Shown here piece after piece: positions 15,512 through 24,841 of a stretch of 54,380 nt of DNA. The notes under the pieces are model-generated. The model ran no database searches and was not told where the DNA came from. It saw only the letters and a program-made list of their open reading frames with translations. Made by a program: the position numbers and the translations under genes. Position 1 is the first letter of the stretch. Each line of letters begins with the position of its first letter. This DNA is from Terriglobia bacterium (GTDB lineage Bacteria; Acidobacteriota; Vicinamibacteria; Vicinamibacterales; CAVVIG01): the NCBI GenBank assembly GCA_020073005.1, contig JAIQFX010000029.1:1-54380 (forward strand), in the 5' to 3' direction.

Positions 15512-16369
15512 CGCATCGTCGTGGTCGGCGCGCGGGGCCAGTTGGGCGCGGCCGTGGCGCACGAATGCGGCCCGGTGCACGAGACCGTGGCGCTCTCGCG
15601 TCAGGAGCTCGACGTCAGCGACGAGCGCGCCGTCACCGAGGCGATGGCGCGCGTGAAGCCGGACGTGATCGTCAACGGCGCGGCGTACACGGACGTCGAC
15701 GGCTCCGAGGATCATCCCGTCGACGCGCTCAACGGCAACGCCTTCGCGGCCCGCGCGCTCGCGCGCGCCGCCCTCACTCACGGCGCCGCGCTCGTCCACT
15801 ACAGCACCGACTTCGTGTTCGACGGCACGGGGACGCGTCCCTACACCGAGGAGGATCGGCCGAACCCGCGCAGTGTGTACGCGGCCTCGAAGCTGCTCGG
15901 CGAGTGGTTCGCGCTGGACGCGCCGCGCGCGTACGTGCTGCGCGTCGAAAGCCTCTTTGGACGCGCGCCTGGAGCCGGTCCGGCCAAGGGCAGCGTCGCC
16001 GGGATTCTCAACACGCTGCTGGCCGGCGGGTCGCCGAAGGTGTTCGAGGATCGCACGGTCTCGCCGACGTACGTGATCGATGCGGCGCGCGCCACGCGCC
16101 ATCTCGTCGAATCGTCCGCGCCGTCCGGCGTGTATCACTGCGTCAATTCCGGGCACGTCACGTGGCTGGGGTTCGCACAAGAGCTGGCGCGGCAGCTCGG
16201 CCGGCCGGAGTTGATCGCCAGACTGGTGCCCGTGCGCATGGCCGACGTGACGCTTCGCGCGGCGCGGCCGCGATACTGCGCGCTGTCGAATGACAAGCTG
16301 CGGTCGGCCGGTTTCGAGATGCCCGCGTGGCAGGATGCCGTCGCCCGTTTCCTTCGCGATGCTGTTTAA
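15488..16369 (+). CDS. rmlD: dTDP-4-dehydrorhamnose reductase
   Basis: Predicted 293-residue short-chain reductase that makes dTDP-L-rhamnose from dTDP-4-keto-L-rhamnose with NAD(P)H. The Rossmann motif is VVGARGQLG (about residues 13-21); later come DVIVNGAAYTDVDGSE, HYSTDFVFDG, the catalytic YAASKLLGE (Tyr and Lys) and LRVESLFG. The start ATG 15488 is used because residues before it would derive from the repeated DNA and are not family sequence. The rmlA, rmlB and rmlC genes are not in the window, so the substrate must come from another locus. The end overlaps the MBOAT gene by 11 bp. Confidence 0.9.
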   Translation: MPARPVPLRIVVVGARGQLGAAVAHECGPVHETVALSRQELDVSDERAVTEAMARVKPDVIVNGAAYTDVDGSEDHPVDALNGNAFAARALARAALTHGAALVHYSTDFVFDGTGTRPYTEEDRPNPRSVYAASKLLGEWFALDAPRAYVLRVESLFGRAPGAGPAKGSVAGILNTLLAGGSPKVFEDRTVSPTYVIDAARATRHLVESSAPSGVYHCVNSGHVTWLGFAQELARQLGRPELIARLVPVRMADVTLRAARPRYCALSNDKLRSAGFEMPAWQDAVARFLRDAV

Positions 16370-17852
16370 CACGCTCGGCTTCATCTTCGTTTTCCTTCCC
16401 GTGACGCTGGCCGGGTTCTTCCTGCTCGGCCGCGTCCACCAGACACTCGCGAGGGTCTGGCTGGCGTCGGCGTCGCTCGCGTTCTACGGCTGGTGGAATC
16501 CCACGTACGTGGTGCTGCTGGCCGGGTCGATTGGCGTGAACTACGTGATGGCCGCGTCGATCACCCGGGCGCGAGCGGCGGGCCGGCAGGCGCGGGCGCG
16601 CGCGCTGCTGACACTCGCGGTCGCGGCCAACCTCGTGCTGCTGGGCTGGTTCAAGTACGCGGCGTTCTTCGTCGCCAACCTCAATGCCGTCGCCGGCGCC
16701 CACTGGGTGATCCCGCGTGTCGTGCTCCCGCTCGGCATTTCCTTCTTCACGTTCACGCAGATCGCGTACCTCGTCGATCTGAGCCGTGACGAGCCGGTGC
16801 GGTATCCGTTCGTCGATTACGTGCTGTTCGTGACGTACTTTCCGCATCTGATCGCCGGCCCGATTCTTCATCACCGCGAGATGATGCCGCAGTTCAGGAA
16901 CGAAGGGACGTTCCGCTTCCGCGCCGATCGCGCGTCGGTCGGCCTCACCGTGTTCGCGATCGGCCTGTTCAAGAAAGTCATCCTCGCGGACGGCGTCAGC
17001 CGGTTCGTCGCGCCGGTGTTCGACACGCAGGCCGTTCAGCACTTGACGCTCCCCGACGCCTGGGGCGGCGCGCTGGCCTATACGCTGCAGCTGTACTTCG
17101 ACTTCTCGGCGTACTGCGACATGGCGATCGGCGCGTCGACGATGCTGGGCATGTCGATCCCGCTCAATTTCTTCTCGCCGTATCAGGCGACGAGCATCAT
17201 CGAGTTCTGGCGCCGATGGCACATGACGCTCTCGCGCTTCCTCCGCGACTATCTGTATTTCCCGCTGGGCGGCAATCGGCACGGTACGGCGCGCCGGTAC
17301 ATCAACCTGATGCTGACGATGGTCATCGGCGGGCTGTGGCACGGAGCGGCGTGGACGTTCGTCGCGTGGGGCGCGCTGCACGGCGCGTACTTGTGCGTCA
17401 ATCACGCGTGGCGCGCGCTGCGGACCGCGGTGTCTGGCGCGACGACGCCCAGCGCCGGCGGCCGCGTCATCGCGCAGACGCTGACGCTGCTCGCCGTCGT
17501 CGCCGGCTGGGTCGTCTTCCGCGCGCCCGATTTCGCGTCGGCGCGCGCCGTCCTGATGAGCATGGCGGGCCTGCGCGGCGCCGCCACCGGATCGGCCGTG
17601 GGATTTTCGTGGCCGGCCGTCTACGGATGGATCGTGGCGCTCATGGCGATCGCGCTCGTGGCGCCAAACACGCAGCAGATCATGGCCGGGCGCCGGCCGG
17701 CGCTCGCCGACGAGGCGTATTCGGGACAGGCGGCGTCCGCGTGGCTCCGCTGGTCGCCGAACGCGGCCGCCGCGCTCCTGGTTGCGGCGCTGTTCGTCAT
17801 CGCCGTCCTCAATCTCAATCAGCGCTCGCCCTTCCTCTATTTCCAGTTCTGA
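16359..17852 (+). CDS. MBOAT family O-acyltransferase (AlgI/DltB-like)
   Basis: Predicted 497-residue polytopic membrane protein that moves an acyl, usually acetyl, group across the membrane to a polysaccharide. The family signature is clear: WRRWHMTLSRFLRDYLYFPLGG and, split, GGLWHGAAWTF with the catalytic His near residue 328. The N-terminus MLFNTLGFIFVFLPVTL is the usual AlgI-type first helix, which fixes the start at 16359 inside the end of rmlD. The next gene encodes an SGNH-like protein 9 bp downstream, the usual partner arrangement (AlgI with AlgX/AlgJ, DltB with DltD), so acetylation of the exported glycan is likely (inference). Confidence 0.9.
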   Translation: MLFNTLGFIFVFLPVTLAGFFLLGRVHQTLARVWLASASLAFYGWWNPTYVVLLAGSIGVNYVMAASITRARAAGRQARARALLTLAVAANLVLLGWFKYAAFFVANLNAVAGAHWVIPRVVLPLGISFFTFTQIAYLVDLSRDEPVRYPFVDYVLFVTYFPHLIAGPILHHREMMPQFRNEGTFRFRADRASVGLTVFAIGLFKKVILADGVSRFVAPVFDTQAVQHLTLPDAWGGALAYTLQLYFDFSAYCDMAIGASTMLGMSIPLNFFSPYQATSIIEFWRRWHMTLSRFLRDYLYFPLGGNRHGTARRYINLMLTMVIGGLWHGAAWTFVAWGALHGAYLCVNHAWRALRTAVSGATTPSAGGRVIAQTLTLLAVVAGWVVFRAPDFASARAVLMSMAGLRGAATGSAVGFSWPAVYGWIVALMAIALVAPNTQQIMAGRRPALADEAYSGQAASAWLRWSPNAAAALLVAALFVIAVLNLNQRSPFLYFQF

Positions 17853-17861
17853 GATGAGGTC

Positions 17862-19019
17862 ATGAACCGGGACGCGCGCTACACGGTGACCGTGCTTCTG
17901 CTGACGGCCGCGGTTCTCGCGCCGATCGTCGTGCTGAACTATGTCGTCGGCGTCTACGTGCTGACGAACGAACAACTCCCGCCGCTGGCGCACGAATGGC
18001 AGACGCAGACGCGCGGGACGGTGTCGGTCTCGCCGGGGGCCGAGCTGCGGTTCAAGCGGCTCGCGCTCCGCGATCGCCTCGCGTCGATCGACACGCTCGT
18101 GCTCGGCTCGTCGACACTGACCACCGTGCAGGCCGTGATGATCGGTCACGCCGCGGGTGGTGACCGCTTCTACAACTTCACGGTGAGCAACAACGGCAGC
18201 CGTCTGATCGCGGGCGACGCGGACTTCGTCGTCGACGAGATGCCGTCGGTGCGGCTCGTGATCGTCGGCCTGGACTGGGCGACCGCGCAGGGGATCTTCG
18301 TCGAAGGCGAGGCGCGCCGGCGGGAAGGCGGGCTGACGCGCGACCCCGAGTCAGAACAGGTGTCGGTGTGGGAACAGTTGTCCGACACGCTCACCTGGCC
18401 GCGCACGGTCCAGCTGTACGGGTTGCTCAAAGGCTGGCTGCGCGGCGAGCCGGAAGTCCGTGACCTCCGCAATCTGAGAGACGCGCCCGCGTACTGTCCT
18501 GGCGACGGCACATGTCCGTCCGCGGACAGCTGCAGAGACTTCGACACCAGCGGCATGCTGCGTCGTCACGCGTGCCTCGGATTCCGCTGGGATGGCAGCG
18601 TGAACATATCGGCCTACGGCCACTTCGCGCGGGACGAGAACGCGAAGAAGTTGATGGATACGTACTCGGCGGCCGATGGCTACGGTCCGATGATGGCCGC
18701 CAGGGGTATTCCCAATCGCCTCGTTCTCGACTCCCTGGCCAGGTCAGCGCGCCGCCTCAGACAGCAGCACCGCGAAATGATCGTCGTGTTGCCGCCGATG
18801 CTGCCGCACCTGGCCGAGGAGCTGGCGCGGAGACCGTCCACCGCGGAGTACGTCACGCGCGTCAGGACGGAGCTCGCGCAATGGGCCGAGCGCGAGGGCA
18901 TGCACGTGATCGACGCGAACGCGTCGGAAGCGTTCGGCTGCGGCTTCGAGGACTTCTTCGACAACATTCACGCGGGCCCCGCGTGCTTCGAGAAGGTGCT
19001 CGCGTCGCTTCGGCGCTGA
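17862..19019 (+). CDS. Membrane-anchored SGNH-like protein, MBOAT partner
   Basis: Predicted 385-residue protein with one N-terminal membrane anchor (residues about 8-32) and an extracytoplasmic domain. The GDS-like block is VLGSSTLTTVQ (Ser about 87-88), a central stretch VIVGLDWATAQG follows, and the end has FFDNIHAGPACF, resembling the Asp-x-x-His block of SGNH enzymes. Six cysteines occur: four close together (Cys about 208, 214, 219 and 230 region) and two near the C-terminus, suggesting disulphides. Overall identity to named families is not obvious to me; placement directly after the MBOAT gene supports a role in transferring or accepting acyl groups on the surface glycan. Confidence 0.65.
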   Translation: MNRDARYTVTVLLLTAAVLAPIVVLNYVVGVYVLTNEQLPPLAHEWQTQTRGTVSVSPGAELRFKRLALRDRLASIDTLVLGSSTLTTVQAVMIGHAAGGDRFYNFTVSNNGSRLIAGDADFVVDEMPSVRLVIVGLDWATAQGIFVEGEARRREGGLTRDPESEQVSVWEQLSDTLTWPRTVQLYGLLKGWLRGEPEVRDLRNLRDAPAYCPGDGTCPSADSCRDFDTSGMLRRHACLGFRWDGSVNISAYGHFARDENAKKLMDTYSAADGYGPMMAARGIPNRLVLDSLARSARRLRQQHREMIVVLPPMLPHLAEELARRPSTAEYVTRVRTELAQWAEREGMHVIDANASEAFGCGFEDFFDNIHAGPACFEKVLASLRR

Positions 19020-19024
19020 CGTCC

Positions 19025-20119
19025 CTAGGTCTCAGCGACGAGATCCGCGACGAGCCGGCCGACGGCGAGGCACGACGTCAGGCCGGGCGAGTCCATGCCG
19101 GCCGCCTGCACGATCGCGGGATTGTCGCGATCCCGTCGAATCAGAAAATCCGCGAACGACTCGGTCGGGGGATGCAGCTTCGCGCGGATGCCGCTCCCTG
19201 ACAGCCGCAGGTCCGCGAGCGTGACGCCCTTCAGCAGCCGCCGCGCCGGCTCCACGAACGCGTCGACCGGCAGTCGATCGTTCTCGTAATCATCCTTGCG
19301 ATCCTGATACCGGATCGTCGGGCCGAGCCAGACCGCGCCGCCGATCGTGCGGACCAGATGGACGCCGAGTCCGTGTCCCGATGCGTGCGGCAGCGGATAC
19401 ACGAGCCCGTTGACGAGCGATCGCTTCGCCGGCACGAATTCCGCGTACTCGCCGCGGCACGGGTAGATGGTGAAGCGCTCGCCGCCCAGCATCGCGGAGA
19501 CGTCGTCCGCGTAGAGTCCGGCCGCGTTGACCACGACGCGCGCGGCGATCGTTTCGCGTTCGGTGTGGACACGCATGCCGGCGCCCTCGCGATCCGCGCC
19601 GACGAGGCGCGTGCCAGGCAGCAGGATCACGCCGCCAGCTTCGCCGTCCCGCGCGAGCGCCTTGACCAGCGCTTCGGCTTCGACGACGCCGCTGTCGGGC
19701 GACCAGAGAGCGGCGGCGGCGCCGACCGCCGGCTCGCGCGCCGCGATGAACGCGCGGCCGACCAACTCGAGGCCGCTGACGCCGTTCGCCGCTCCGCGCG
19801 CGCGGAGCGTCTCGAGCGCCGCGACGTCGCCTTCATCGTGCGCGACGACGAGCTTGCCGCAGCGCGCGTGCGGCACGTGATGGCGCGCGCAGAATTCGTA
19901 GAGCAGGCGGCGGCCCTCGATGCAGAGCCGCGACTTGAGGGAGTCCGCCGGGTGATAGAGGCCCGCATGAATGACGCCGGAGTTGTGCGTGCTGGTGTCG
20001 AGCCCCGGCCGCGGATGCCGTTCGATCACGCACGCCGAGAGGCCGCGCCGGGCGATCGCCCGCGCGGAGGCGAGGCCGGTCACGCCGGCGCCTATGACAA
20101 GGACGTCGACGTGCTCCAT
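19025..20119 (-). CDS. FAD-dependent oxidoreductase, L-2-hydroxyglutarate oxidase type
   Basis: Predicted 364-residue flavoprotein of the DAO/LhgO family. The FAD-binding motif is [20 protein letters not shown] (about residues 6-25), followed by [20 protein letters not shown], a typical LhgO segment, and [11 protein letters not shown] in the middle; the C-terminal end has [17 protein letters not shown]. LhgO oxidises L-2-hydroxyglutarate to 2-oxoglutarate and feeds the quinone pool; related enzymes act on other 2-hydroxy acids, so the substrate is uncertain. ATG 20119 shares one base with the stop of the upstream methyltransferase gene (TGATG). Its location among polysaccharide genes may be incidental. 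Confidence 0.8.
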   Translation of the reverse strand: MEHVDVLVIGAGVTGLASARAIARRGLSACVIERHPRPGLDTSTHNSGVIHAGLYHPADSLKSRLCIEGRRLLYEFCARHHVPHARCGKLVVAHDEGDVAALETLRARGAANGVSGLELVGRAFIAAREPAVGAAAALWSPDSGVVEAEALVKALARDGEAGGVILLPGTRLVGADREGAGMRVHTERETIAARVVVNAAGLYADDVSAMLGGERFTIYPCRGEYAEFVPAKRSLVNGLVYPLPHASGHGLGVHLVRTIGGAVWLGPTIRYQDRKDDYENDRLPVDAFVEPARRLLKGVTLADLRLSGSGIRAKLHPPTESFADFLIRRDRDNPAIVQAAGMDSPGLTSCLAVGRLVADLVAET

Positions 20120-21192
20120 CAACTCCTGAAGCCGATCACGGCATAGTCGAAATGCGAGAACAGCAGACCGTTGAGGATCGTCGCGTTCGTGTTGACCGCG
20201 TGCATGAGCTCGACCAGCGCGCGGGCTGACGGATCGATCGAGGCCTGGACGCCGGGGGGCACCTCGACGGTGCGCATCCTGACGTGGTCCGGCGCGGGCG
20301 CGCTGTAGCGGATGGTGACGCGCTCGAAGCCGTTCGCCCGCACGAGGAACTGCAGCGTCTCGGGATGAATCGGCCGCACGTGCGTGAGATCGCGGATGTA
20401 GCTGCTGAAGAACGCGAGCCAGCACGCCGGGTTGATCGTCTCGAGCGCGATGACGGCGCCCGGCGTCAGCTTCTGCCGCGCGACCGCGAGCAGGCGCGCG
20501 AGGTACGACGGCTCGAGATGCTCGACCACCTGCGCCGACAGCAGGCCGCCGACGGACTCGTCGGGCAGCGACGAGAGAAACGCCAGCGCATCGCCGTGGA
20601 CCGCGTCGAGGCCGCGGGCCCGCGCGGCCTCCACCATCGCGTGATTCACGTCCACGCCGCGCGCCGGCACGCCGGCCGCCTTCAGCGCCGCCAGAAACTC
20701 GCCGCGCCCGCAGCCGATGTCCACGACATTTCGCGCGCCGGCAAACAGCGGGATGTACTCGCTCTGCTTTGCCTGAATGCTCTCGACCGAGCCGCGGAAC
20801 TGATCCTCGAACGCGAGATAGATGGCGTCGTCGTGAGCGCCGGTGGCGGGTGGCTGGTGGCTGGTGACTGGTGGCTGAGAGCTGAGAGCTGACGGCTGAA
20901 CGCTGGCTTTCCGCTCGAGCACGCCGATCTTCGTCCGCAGCTCCGCGATCTGCTCCTGCGCGCCCGCGTCGAGCTGGCGATCCTTGGTGTCGACGAACGC
21001 CGTGATCTGCTGCAGGTACGCGATCAGCGCGTGCGTCAGCGGCGCGAAGTCGTCGCGGGCGAGCGCCGGCTTCGCGTTCAACCGTTCGACGACGGCGTCC
21101 AGCGCGGTGAGCGCGTCGTTGTACCGCCGGTCGGCGTCGCGCCGCTCGCGCTCGAGGCGCTCGGGATCGATGGGGGACATGTCGGTGCCCAT
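20119..21192 (-). CDS. SAM-dependent methyltransferase with helical N-terminal domain
   Basis: Predicted 357 residues. Residues about 1-95 are strongly helical and charged, likely coiled coil; residues about 97-117 are a Ser/Gln/Pro-rich linker encoded by a 7-bp-period repeat; from about 125 a class I methyltransferase fold follows with [47 protein letters not shown] and a [12 protein letters not shown] strand. A helical region before such a domain is common in glycan-modifying or chain-terminating methyltransferases, but the substrate is unknown. ATG 21192 is taken as start; ATG 21180 is an alternative. Confidence 0.8.
   Translation of the reverse strand: MGTDMSPIDPERLERERRDADRRYNDALTALDAVVERLNAKPALARDDFAPLTHALIAYLQQITAFVDTKDRQLDAGAQEQIAELRTKIGVLERKASVQPSALSSQPPVTSHQPPATGAHDDAIYLAFEDQFRGSVESIQAKQSEYIPLFAGARNVVDIGCGRGEFLAALKAAGVPARGVDVNHAMVEAARARGLDAVHGDALAFLSSLPDESVGGLLSAQVVEHLEPSYLARLLAVARQKLTPGAVIALETINPACWLAFFSSYIRDLTHVRPIHPETLQFLVRANGFERVTIRYSAPAPDHVRMRTVEVPPGVQASIDPSARALVELMHAVNTNATILNGLLFSHFDYAVIGFRS
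20842..20904. repeat. Heptameric tandem repeat, 9 units, in a domain linker
   Basis: Nine 7-bp units in register on the plus strand: GGTGGCG, GGTGGCT twice, GGTGACT, GGTGGCT, GAGAGCT twice, GACGGCT and GAACGCT. The units drift from GGTGGCT to GAGAGCT along the array without losing the period. Nine units make 63 bp, so the reading frame of the methyltransferase gene is kept (21 residues, period seven amino acids per three units). Confidence 0.85.
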
Positions 21193-21401
21193 GTTATTCT
21201 GCGTGCTCGGACGGCGCCAAATCGGATGCCGAATTCTTCCTGCGCCGCGAGCACGGCGACCCGACCGCGTTCTGCGGCATCTCCGAAGGACGACCGCGCG
21301 ACATCCCGATCACGTGGCCGATGCGCTGCCGGTGGTTCGGGGCGAGAATCACGGATAATGATCCCGACTCCCAGGGCACAGCCACTGAGGACCTCAGTTG
21401 A
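21192..21401 (+). pseudogene. Possible gene remnant between two methyltransferase genes
   Basis: The plus-strand frame ending at TGA 21399-21401 is open back past 21192 without a usable start codon. Its about 65 residues include DAEFFLRREHGDPTAF and DIPITWPMRCRWFGARI, with a protein-like composition and GC-rich third positions. It ends 1 bp before the next ATG, as a coupled upstream gene would. I recognise no family. It may be the 3' end of a decayed gene whose 5' part was lost when the minus-strand methyltransferase arrived. The alternative is 210 bp of untranslated leader. Confidence 0.3.
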
Positions 21402-21402
21402 T

Positions 21403-22065
21403 ATGGACTCCGTCAAGATCGGCGCGGCCTATGACGAAATCGCCGACCACGTCTTTGAATCAAAGTCGATGTACGACGACGTCGTGGCCCTGGCGCCAGG
21501 GTGCGCCGGCAAGATACTCGACATCGGCTGCGGCCAGGGCAGGTTCCTCGAGCGGCTCCCTCAGTGTGAACGGTGGGGCTGCGATCTTTCGCCGAAGCTC
21601 GTGGCGATGGCCCGCGCCCGTGTGCCAACCGCTGATATTCGCGTCGCCGACGCCCTGACGTTGCCGTACCCCGACGCTGCATTCGACTGGGTCTTCATGG
21701 TCGCGAGCCTCGAGCACGTGGTCGACCATGCGCTCGCCCTGCGTGAAGCGGTCCGCGTCCTCAAACCTGGCGGTCGGCTGGTCATCGCCGTCCCGAACAG
21801 GGCGTGGCTGCGCTACGAGCGCTGGCTCGAGTGTCGCACCGCCTTCCAGCCAGTCGACGATTACTTCTTCATGCCCGACGAGCTCATCGGCCTGATCGAG
21901 GCGGCGGGGGCGAGAGTGGAACGGGTGCGCGGCGTGTGGGCCATTGTATGGAGCGACTGGCGGCATCGTCTCGAGATGATGGCCGCCGCGATATATCCGC
22001 CGCTGCATCGTCGAATGAAGTGCATTGGCGTCAGCGCAATCAAGCCGGCCACGGGAACTGCATAG
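21403..22065 (+). CDS. Class I SAM-dependent methyltransferase
   Basis: Predicted 220-residue methyltransferase. Motif I is ILDIGCGQGRFLERLPQCE (about residues 39-57), the next acidic loop is GCDLSPKLVAMAR, motif II/III is AFDWVFMVASLEHVVDH and the final strand is VLKPGGRLVIAVPNRAWLRY. This is the UbiE/Methyltransf_11 type often found in glycan clusters. ATG 21403 follows the remnant frame by 1 bp. A GT4 gene follows after 63 bp on the same strand. Substrate unknown. Confidence 0.85.
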   Translation: MDSVKIGAAYDEIADHVFESKSMYDDVVALAPGCAGKILDIGCGQGRFLERLPQCERWGCDLSPKLVAMARARVPTADIRVADALTLPYPDAAFDWVFMVASLEHVVDHALALREAVRVLKPGGRLVIAVPNRAWLRYERWLECRTAFQPVDDYFFMPDELIGLIEAAGARVERVRGVWAIVWSDWRHRLEMMAAAIYPPLHRRMKCIGVSAIKPATGTA

Positions 22066-22128
22066 GAACCGGCCCCCGAACTCCGGAATGACCGACAGCC
22101 CGATTCTGTTGACGAGCGAGGCGCCCGC

Positions 22129-23373
22129 GTGAGGATCATTCACGTGTGGGACGCGTACGCGCCGTCGCTCTTCGACCAGATTCACCCGTATCTGCTGAGC
22201 CGGCCCGAGCACGCATCCCTGCTGCTGGCGGCGCACCTGATCGAGAACCAGTCGACGATCCTGCCACACACGTACTACCTCGACAGCCGGCCGGTGAACG
22301 AAGACATCCTGCCGCCGCTCTGGGTGCGCGCGCGCCGGCGGCTGCGGCGCGAGTTCGCGGAGTTGGTGCGGCGTGTGGCGCGATCGAGCGCGGCCACGTC
22401 GATCTGGTCGACGGCGCCGCTGACACTGAGCCTCTTCAACCGCTTCTGTCTCGCGCACGCGCGCGAGTTTCACGGCGACCTCATCCACGCGCACTTCGGC
22501 ACGACCGGTGTCATGGCGCTGCCGTTCATCCGCGCGACCGGCCTGCCGGCCGTGGTGACCTTCTACGGCGTGGACGGCAGCGCGTCGCTGCGAATTCAGC
22601 GCTGGCGCGAGAACTTCGGCGAGATGTTCGAGCGCATGGCCCGCGTGATCGTGCTGTGCGACGCCGTCCGCGACCGGCTGCTCGCCATCGGCTGCCCGCA
22701 CGAAAAACTCGTCGTCTGGAATCTGCCAGCCGGGATCGAGCAGTACCCGTACCGGCCGCGATCAACGGCTGGCGGCCCGGTCCGCTTTCTGATCGCCGCG
22801 CGCTTCGTTGAAAAGAAGGGACACAAGTACCTGGTCGACGCGTTCGACCGTGTGGTGCGCGCGGGCATCGATGCGCAGCTCACGATGATCGGTTACGGGC
22901 CGTTCAGGCCGGCGATCGAAGCCGACGTCCAGCGCCGCGGCCTCGCTGCCCGTGTGACGATTGTCGACACGCAGCTCGCGTCGAGTTTCAGCGACACGTA
23001 CCGCGAGGCGCTCGTCTCGCATGACCTCTTCGTTCTCCCGTCGACGACCGGCGTCAACGGCGACGACGAAGGTGGACCTGCGTTGACGATGGTCTGCGCG
23101 CAGGCCGCGGGGTTGCCGGCCATCTCGACGCCGTTTGCGGGCGCTGAGCGATCGATGATCGACGGCGTGACGGGGTGGCTGTGCCGCCAGGACGACGCCG
23201 GATCGCTCGCGGAAAAGATGCAGTGGGCGGCCGCGCATCCGGAGGTCTGGAACACGGTCGGCAAAGCGGCGAGCGATCACGTGCGCGCGCATTTCTCGCT
23301 CGACGGCCAGATGGCACGGCTGCTCGCTCTCTATCGCGATGTGATCGACGAGGCGCATGGCGCGCGCGGGTGA
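22129..23373 (+). CDS. Glycosyltransferase family 4
   Basis: Predicted 414-residue GT-B enzyme with GTG start at 22129. The N-terminal domain has IHAHFGTTGVMALPF and VTFYGVDGSASL; the C-terminal donor domain has FLIAARFVEKKGHKYLVDAF, LTMIGYGPFRPAIE and the acidic DDEGGPALTMVCAQAAGLP. The first Glu of the usual E-x7-E motif is present but the second position is not Glu, so the motif is incomplete. Resembles colanic-acid-type (WcaL-like) transferases of the GT4 family. It overlaps the flippase gene by 17 bp, so it belongs with it in one polysaccharide operon. Sugar donor unknown. Confidence 0.85.
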   Translation: MRIIHVWDAYAPSLFDQIHPYLLSRPEHASLLLAAHLIENQSTILPHTYYLDSRPVNEDILPPLWVRARRRLRREFAELVRRVARSSAATSIWSTAPLTLSLFNRFCLAHAREFHGDLIHAHFGTTGVMALPFIRATGLPAVVTFYGVDGSASLRIQRWRENFGEMFERMARVIVLCDAVRDRLLAIGCPHEKLVVWNLPAGIEQYPYRPRSTAGGPVRFLIAARFVEKKGHKYLVDAFDRVVRAGIDAQLTMIGYGPFRPAIEADVQRRGLAARVTIVDTQLASSFSDTYREALVSHDLFVLPSTTGVNGDDEGGPALTMVCAQAAGLPAISTPFAGAERSMIDGVTGWLCRQDDAGSLAEKMQWAAAHPEVWNTVGKAASDHVRAHFSLDGQMARLLALYRDVIDEAHGARG

Positions 23374-24841
23374 AGATCCGGCGCCCGCCGGACGTTACGG
23401 AGTGTTGCGCCACCACGTCCACGCGTTCTTCGCGGGCGGGATTCTCAGCTTCACCCGGCTGGCGATGGGATTCGTCCGTATCAAATACGTCGCGCTGGTG
23501 CTCGGGACCGCCGGCGTCGGGCTCCTTGCCCAGGCGACTCAGCTTCAGCTCCTGGGCATCTCCATCGCGTCGTTCTCGATGGGCGCAGGCATTATCAATC
23601 GCATGGGCGCGATTGGCCCCGCGAACCGGGAACGGGAAGGCCGGCTGCTGTCGACGGCGTTTACAGTGCAGGCGGCGACCAGCGTGGCGCTGCTGATCGC
23701 TGCCGTCGTCCTTGCGAGACCCCTCATCGCGGCGGTGTTCGGCGTCGAGACGCTTGCCCACTCGCCCGTGTCGACGCTCGACATCCTCGCCGTGGTGTTC
23801 AGCGTCCCGATGTCGGTGGTCGCCTCGGGCTATCTCGAGGCCGTGTTTTTCGGTGGCGGCCGCTACGACTTGTACGTGCGCGCTTCTGTCTGGGCAACGG
23901 TCCTCGGCTTTCTCGCGACGCTCGCGCTCATCGCCGTCTGGCGGCTGCCCGGGGCGTTTTGGAGCGTGTTCGTCAGCTCCGCGCTCCTGATGTCGGCGTT
24001 CATCTTTCATGTGCGTCGCGTGCGTCCGCTGAGCCACCTCTTCCGGACCGGGTTTGACTGGCCGGAAGCCAACGCGCTGATGCGTTTCAGTGTCGCCGTT
24101 CTTGTGAGCGGCGCATTGGTGCCGACGGCGCGGCTGTGGGTCAACGGCCGGGTCATCGCGTTATTCGGCGTTGATGCCAATGGCCTTCTCGCCGTGCCAT
24201 TCGCCGTGAACGCGTACTACACACCCTTCCTCACGAACGGAATCATGGGACGGATGCATCCTGCGGTGACGCGCGTCGGGCCTTCGCCCGAAGGCCGTCA
24301 CGAGCTGACGACGGCACTGCGGCTCACGGTCGGCTTGGCGACCGCCGCGATCGTGGCCATCCTGTTTCTCAAGGACGTACTCGTGCCGATCGCCTACTCG
24401 CGCGCGTTCCTGCCCGCGGCGCGGCTGCTGCCGATGCAGCTGTTCGGCGACTACTTCTATTTCGTCGCGTTTCCGTTCACGATCTACGCGCTGGGCATTT
24501 CCCGTCTCCGCGTGTACCTGGCTGCGTGGGTGGGGTACGCGGTCGTCGCCATTCTCGCGTCGCTCGCCCTCATACCGATCTTCGGTCTGGTCGGCGTCCC
24601 CGCCGGGTACGCTGTCAGCAACGCCGTCGGCGCGGTCGTCGCGATAGGGTGGCTGATATCGCGACGGGAAGAGGGTCTGGCGGCCACGCTGCTGATTCTC
24701 GCGGCCGGCCTCGCGGTCGTCGCCATCCAGAGCTGGCTCGCCTGGCGCGGCCAGCTCATCGTCGTGCAGGGCGCGATCGCGGTCGTCACGGGCGTCGTCG
24801 TGCTGGGCGGACTCTGGAAGGCGCGCAATGCGTCCGGTTAG
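23357..24841 (+). CDS. Wzx-type oligosaccharide flippase (MOP superfamily)
   Basis: Predicted 494-residue polytopic membrane protein with about twelve to fourteen hydrophobic helices, first at residues about 22-40. The segment FFAGGILSFTRLAMGFVRIK and the later QLFGDYFYFVAFPFTIYALG resemble the O-antigen translocases of the polysaccharide transporter family, which flip undecaprenyl-linked repeat units outward. A Wzx usually works with a Wzy polymerase; no clear Wzy is recognised here, though polytopic proteins at 38824 and elsewhere could serve. Starts within the GT4 gene and ends within the glycoside hydrolase gene (14-bp overlap), so the three are tightly linked. Confidence 0.8.
   Translation: MARAGEDPAPAGRYGVLRHHVHAFFAGGILSFTRLAMGFVRIKYVALVLGTAGVGLLAQATQLQLLGISIASFSMGAGIINRMGAIGPANREREGRLLSTAFTVQAATSVALLIAAVVLARPLIAAVFGVETLAHSPVSTLDILAVVFSVPMSVVASGYLEAVFFGGGRYDLYVRASVWATVLGFLATLALIAVWRLPGAFWSVFVSSALLMSAFIFHVRRVRPLSHLFRTGFDWPEANALMRFSVAVLVSGALVPTARLWVNGRVIALFGVDANGLLAVPFAVNAYYTPFLTNGIMGRMHPAVTRVGPSPEGRHELTTALRLTVGLATAAIVAILFLKDVLVPIAYSRAFLPAARLLPMQLFGDYFYFVAFPFTIYALGISRLRVYLAAWVGYAVVAILASLALIPIFGLVGVPAGYAVSNAVGAVVAIGWLISRREEGLAATLLILAAGLAVVAIQSWLAWRGQLIVVQGAIAVVTGVVVLGGLWKARNASG

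Noticed and set aside
21193-21402. tRNA, riboswitch or small RNA in the gap before the 21403 methyltransferase gene
   Set aside because: No cloverleaf, no conserved aptamer core and no terminator hairpin recognised; a gene remnant explains the composition better.
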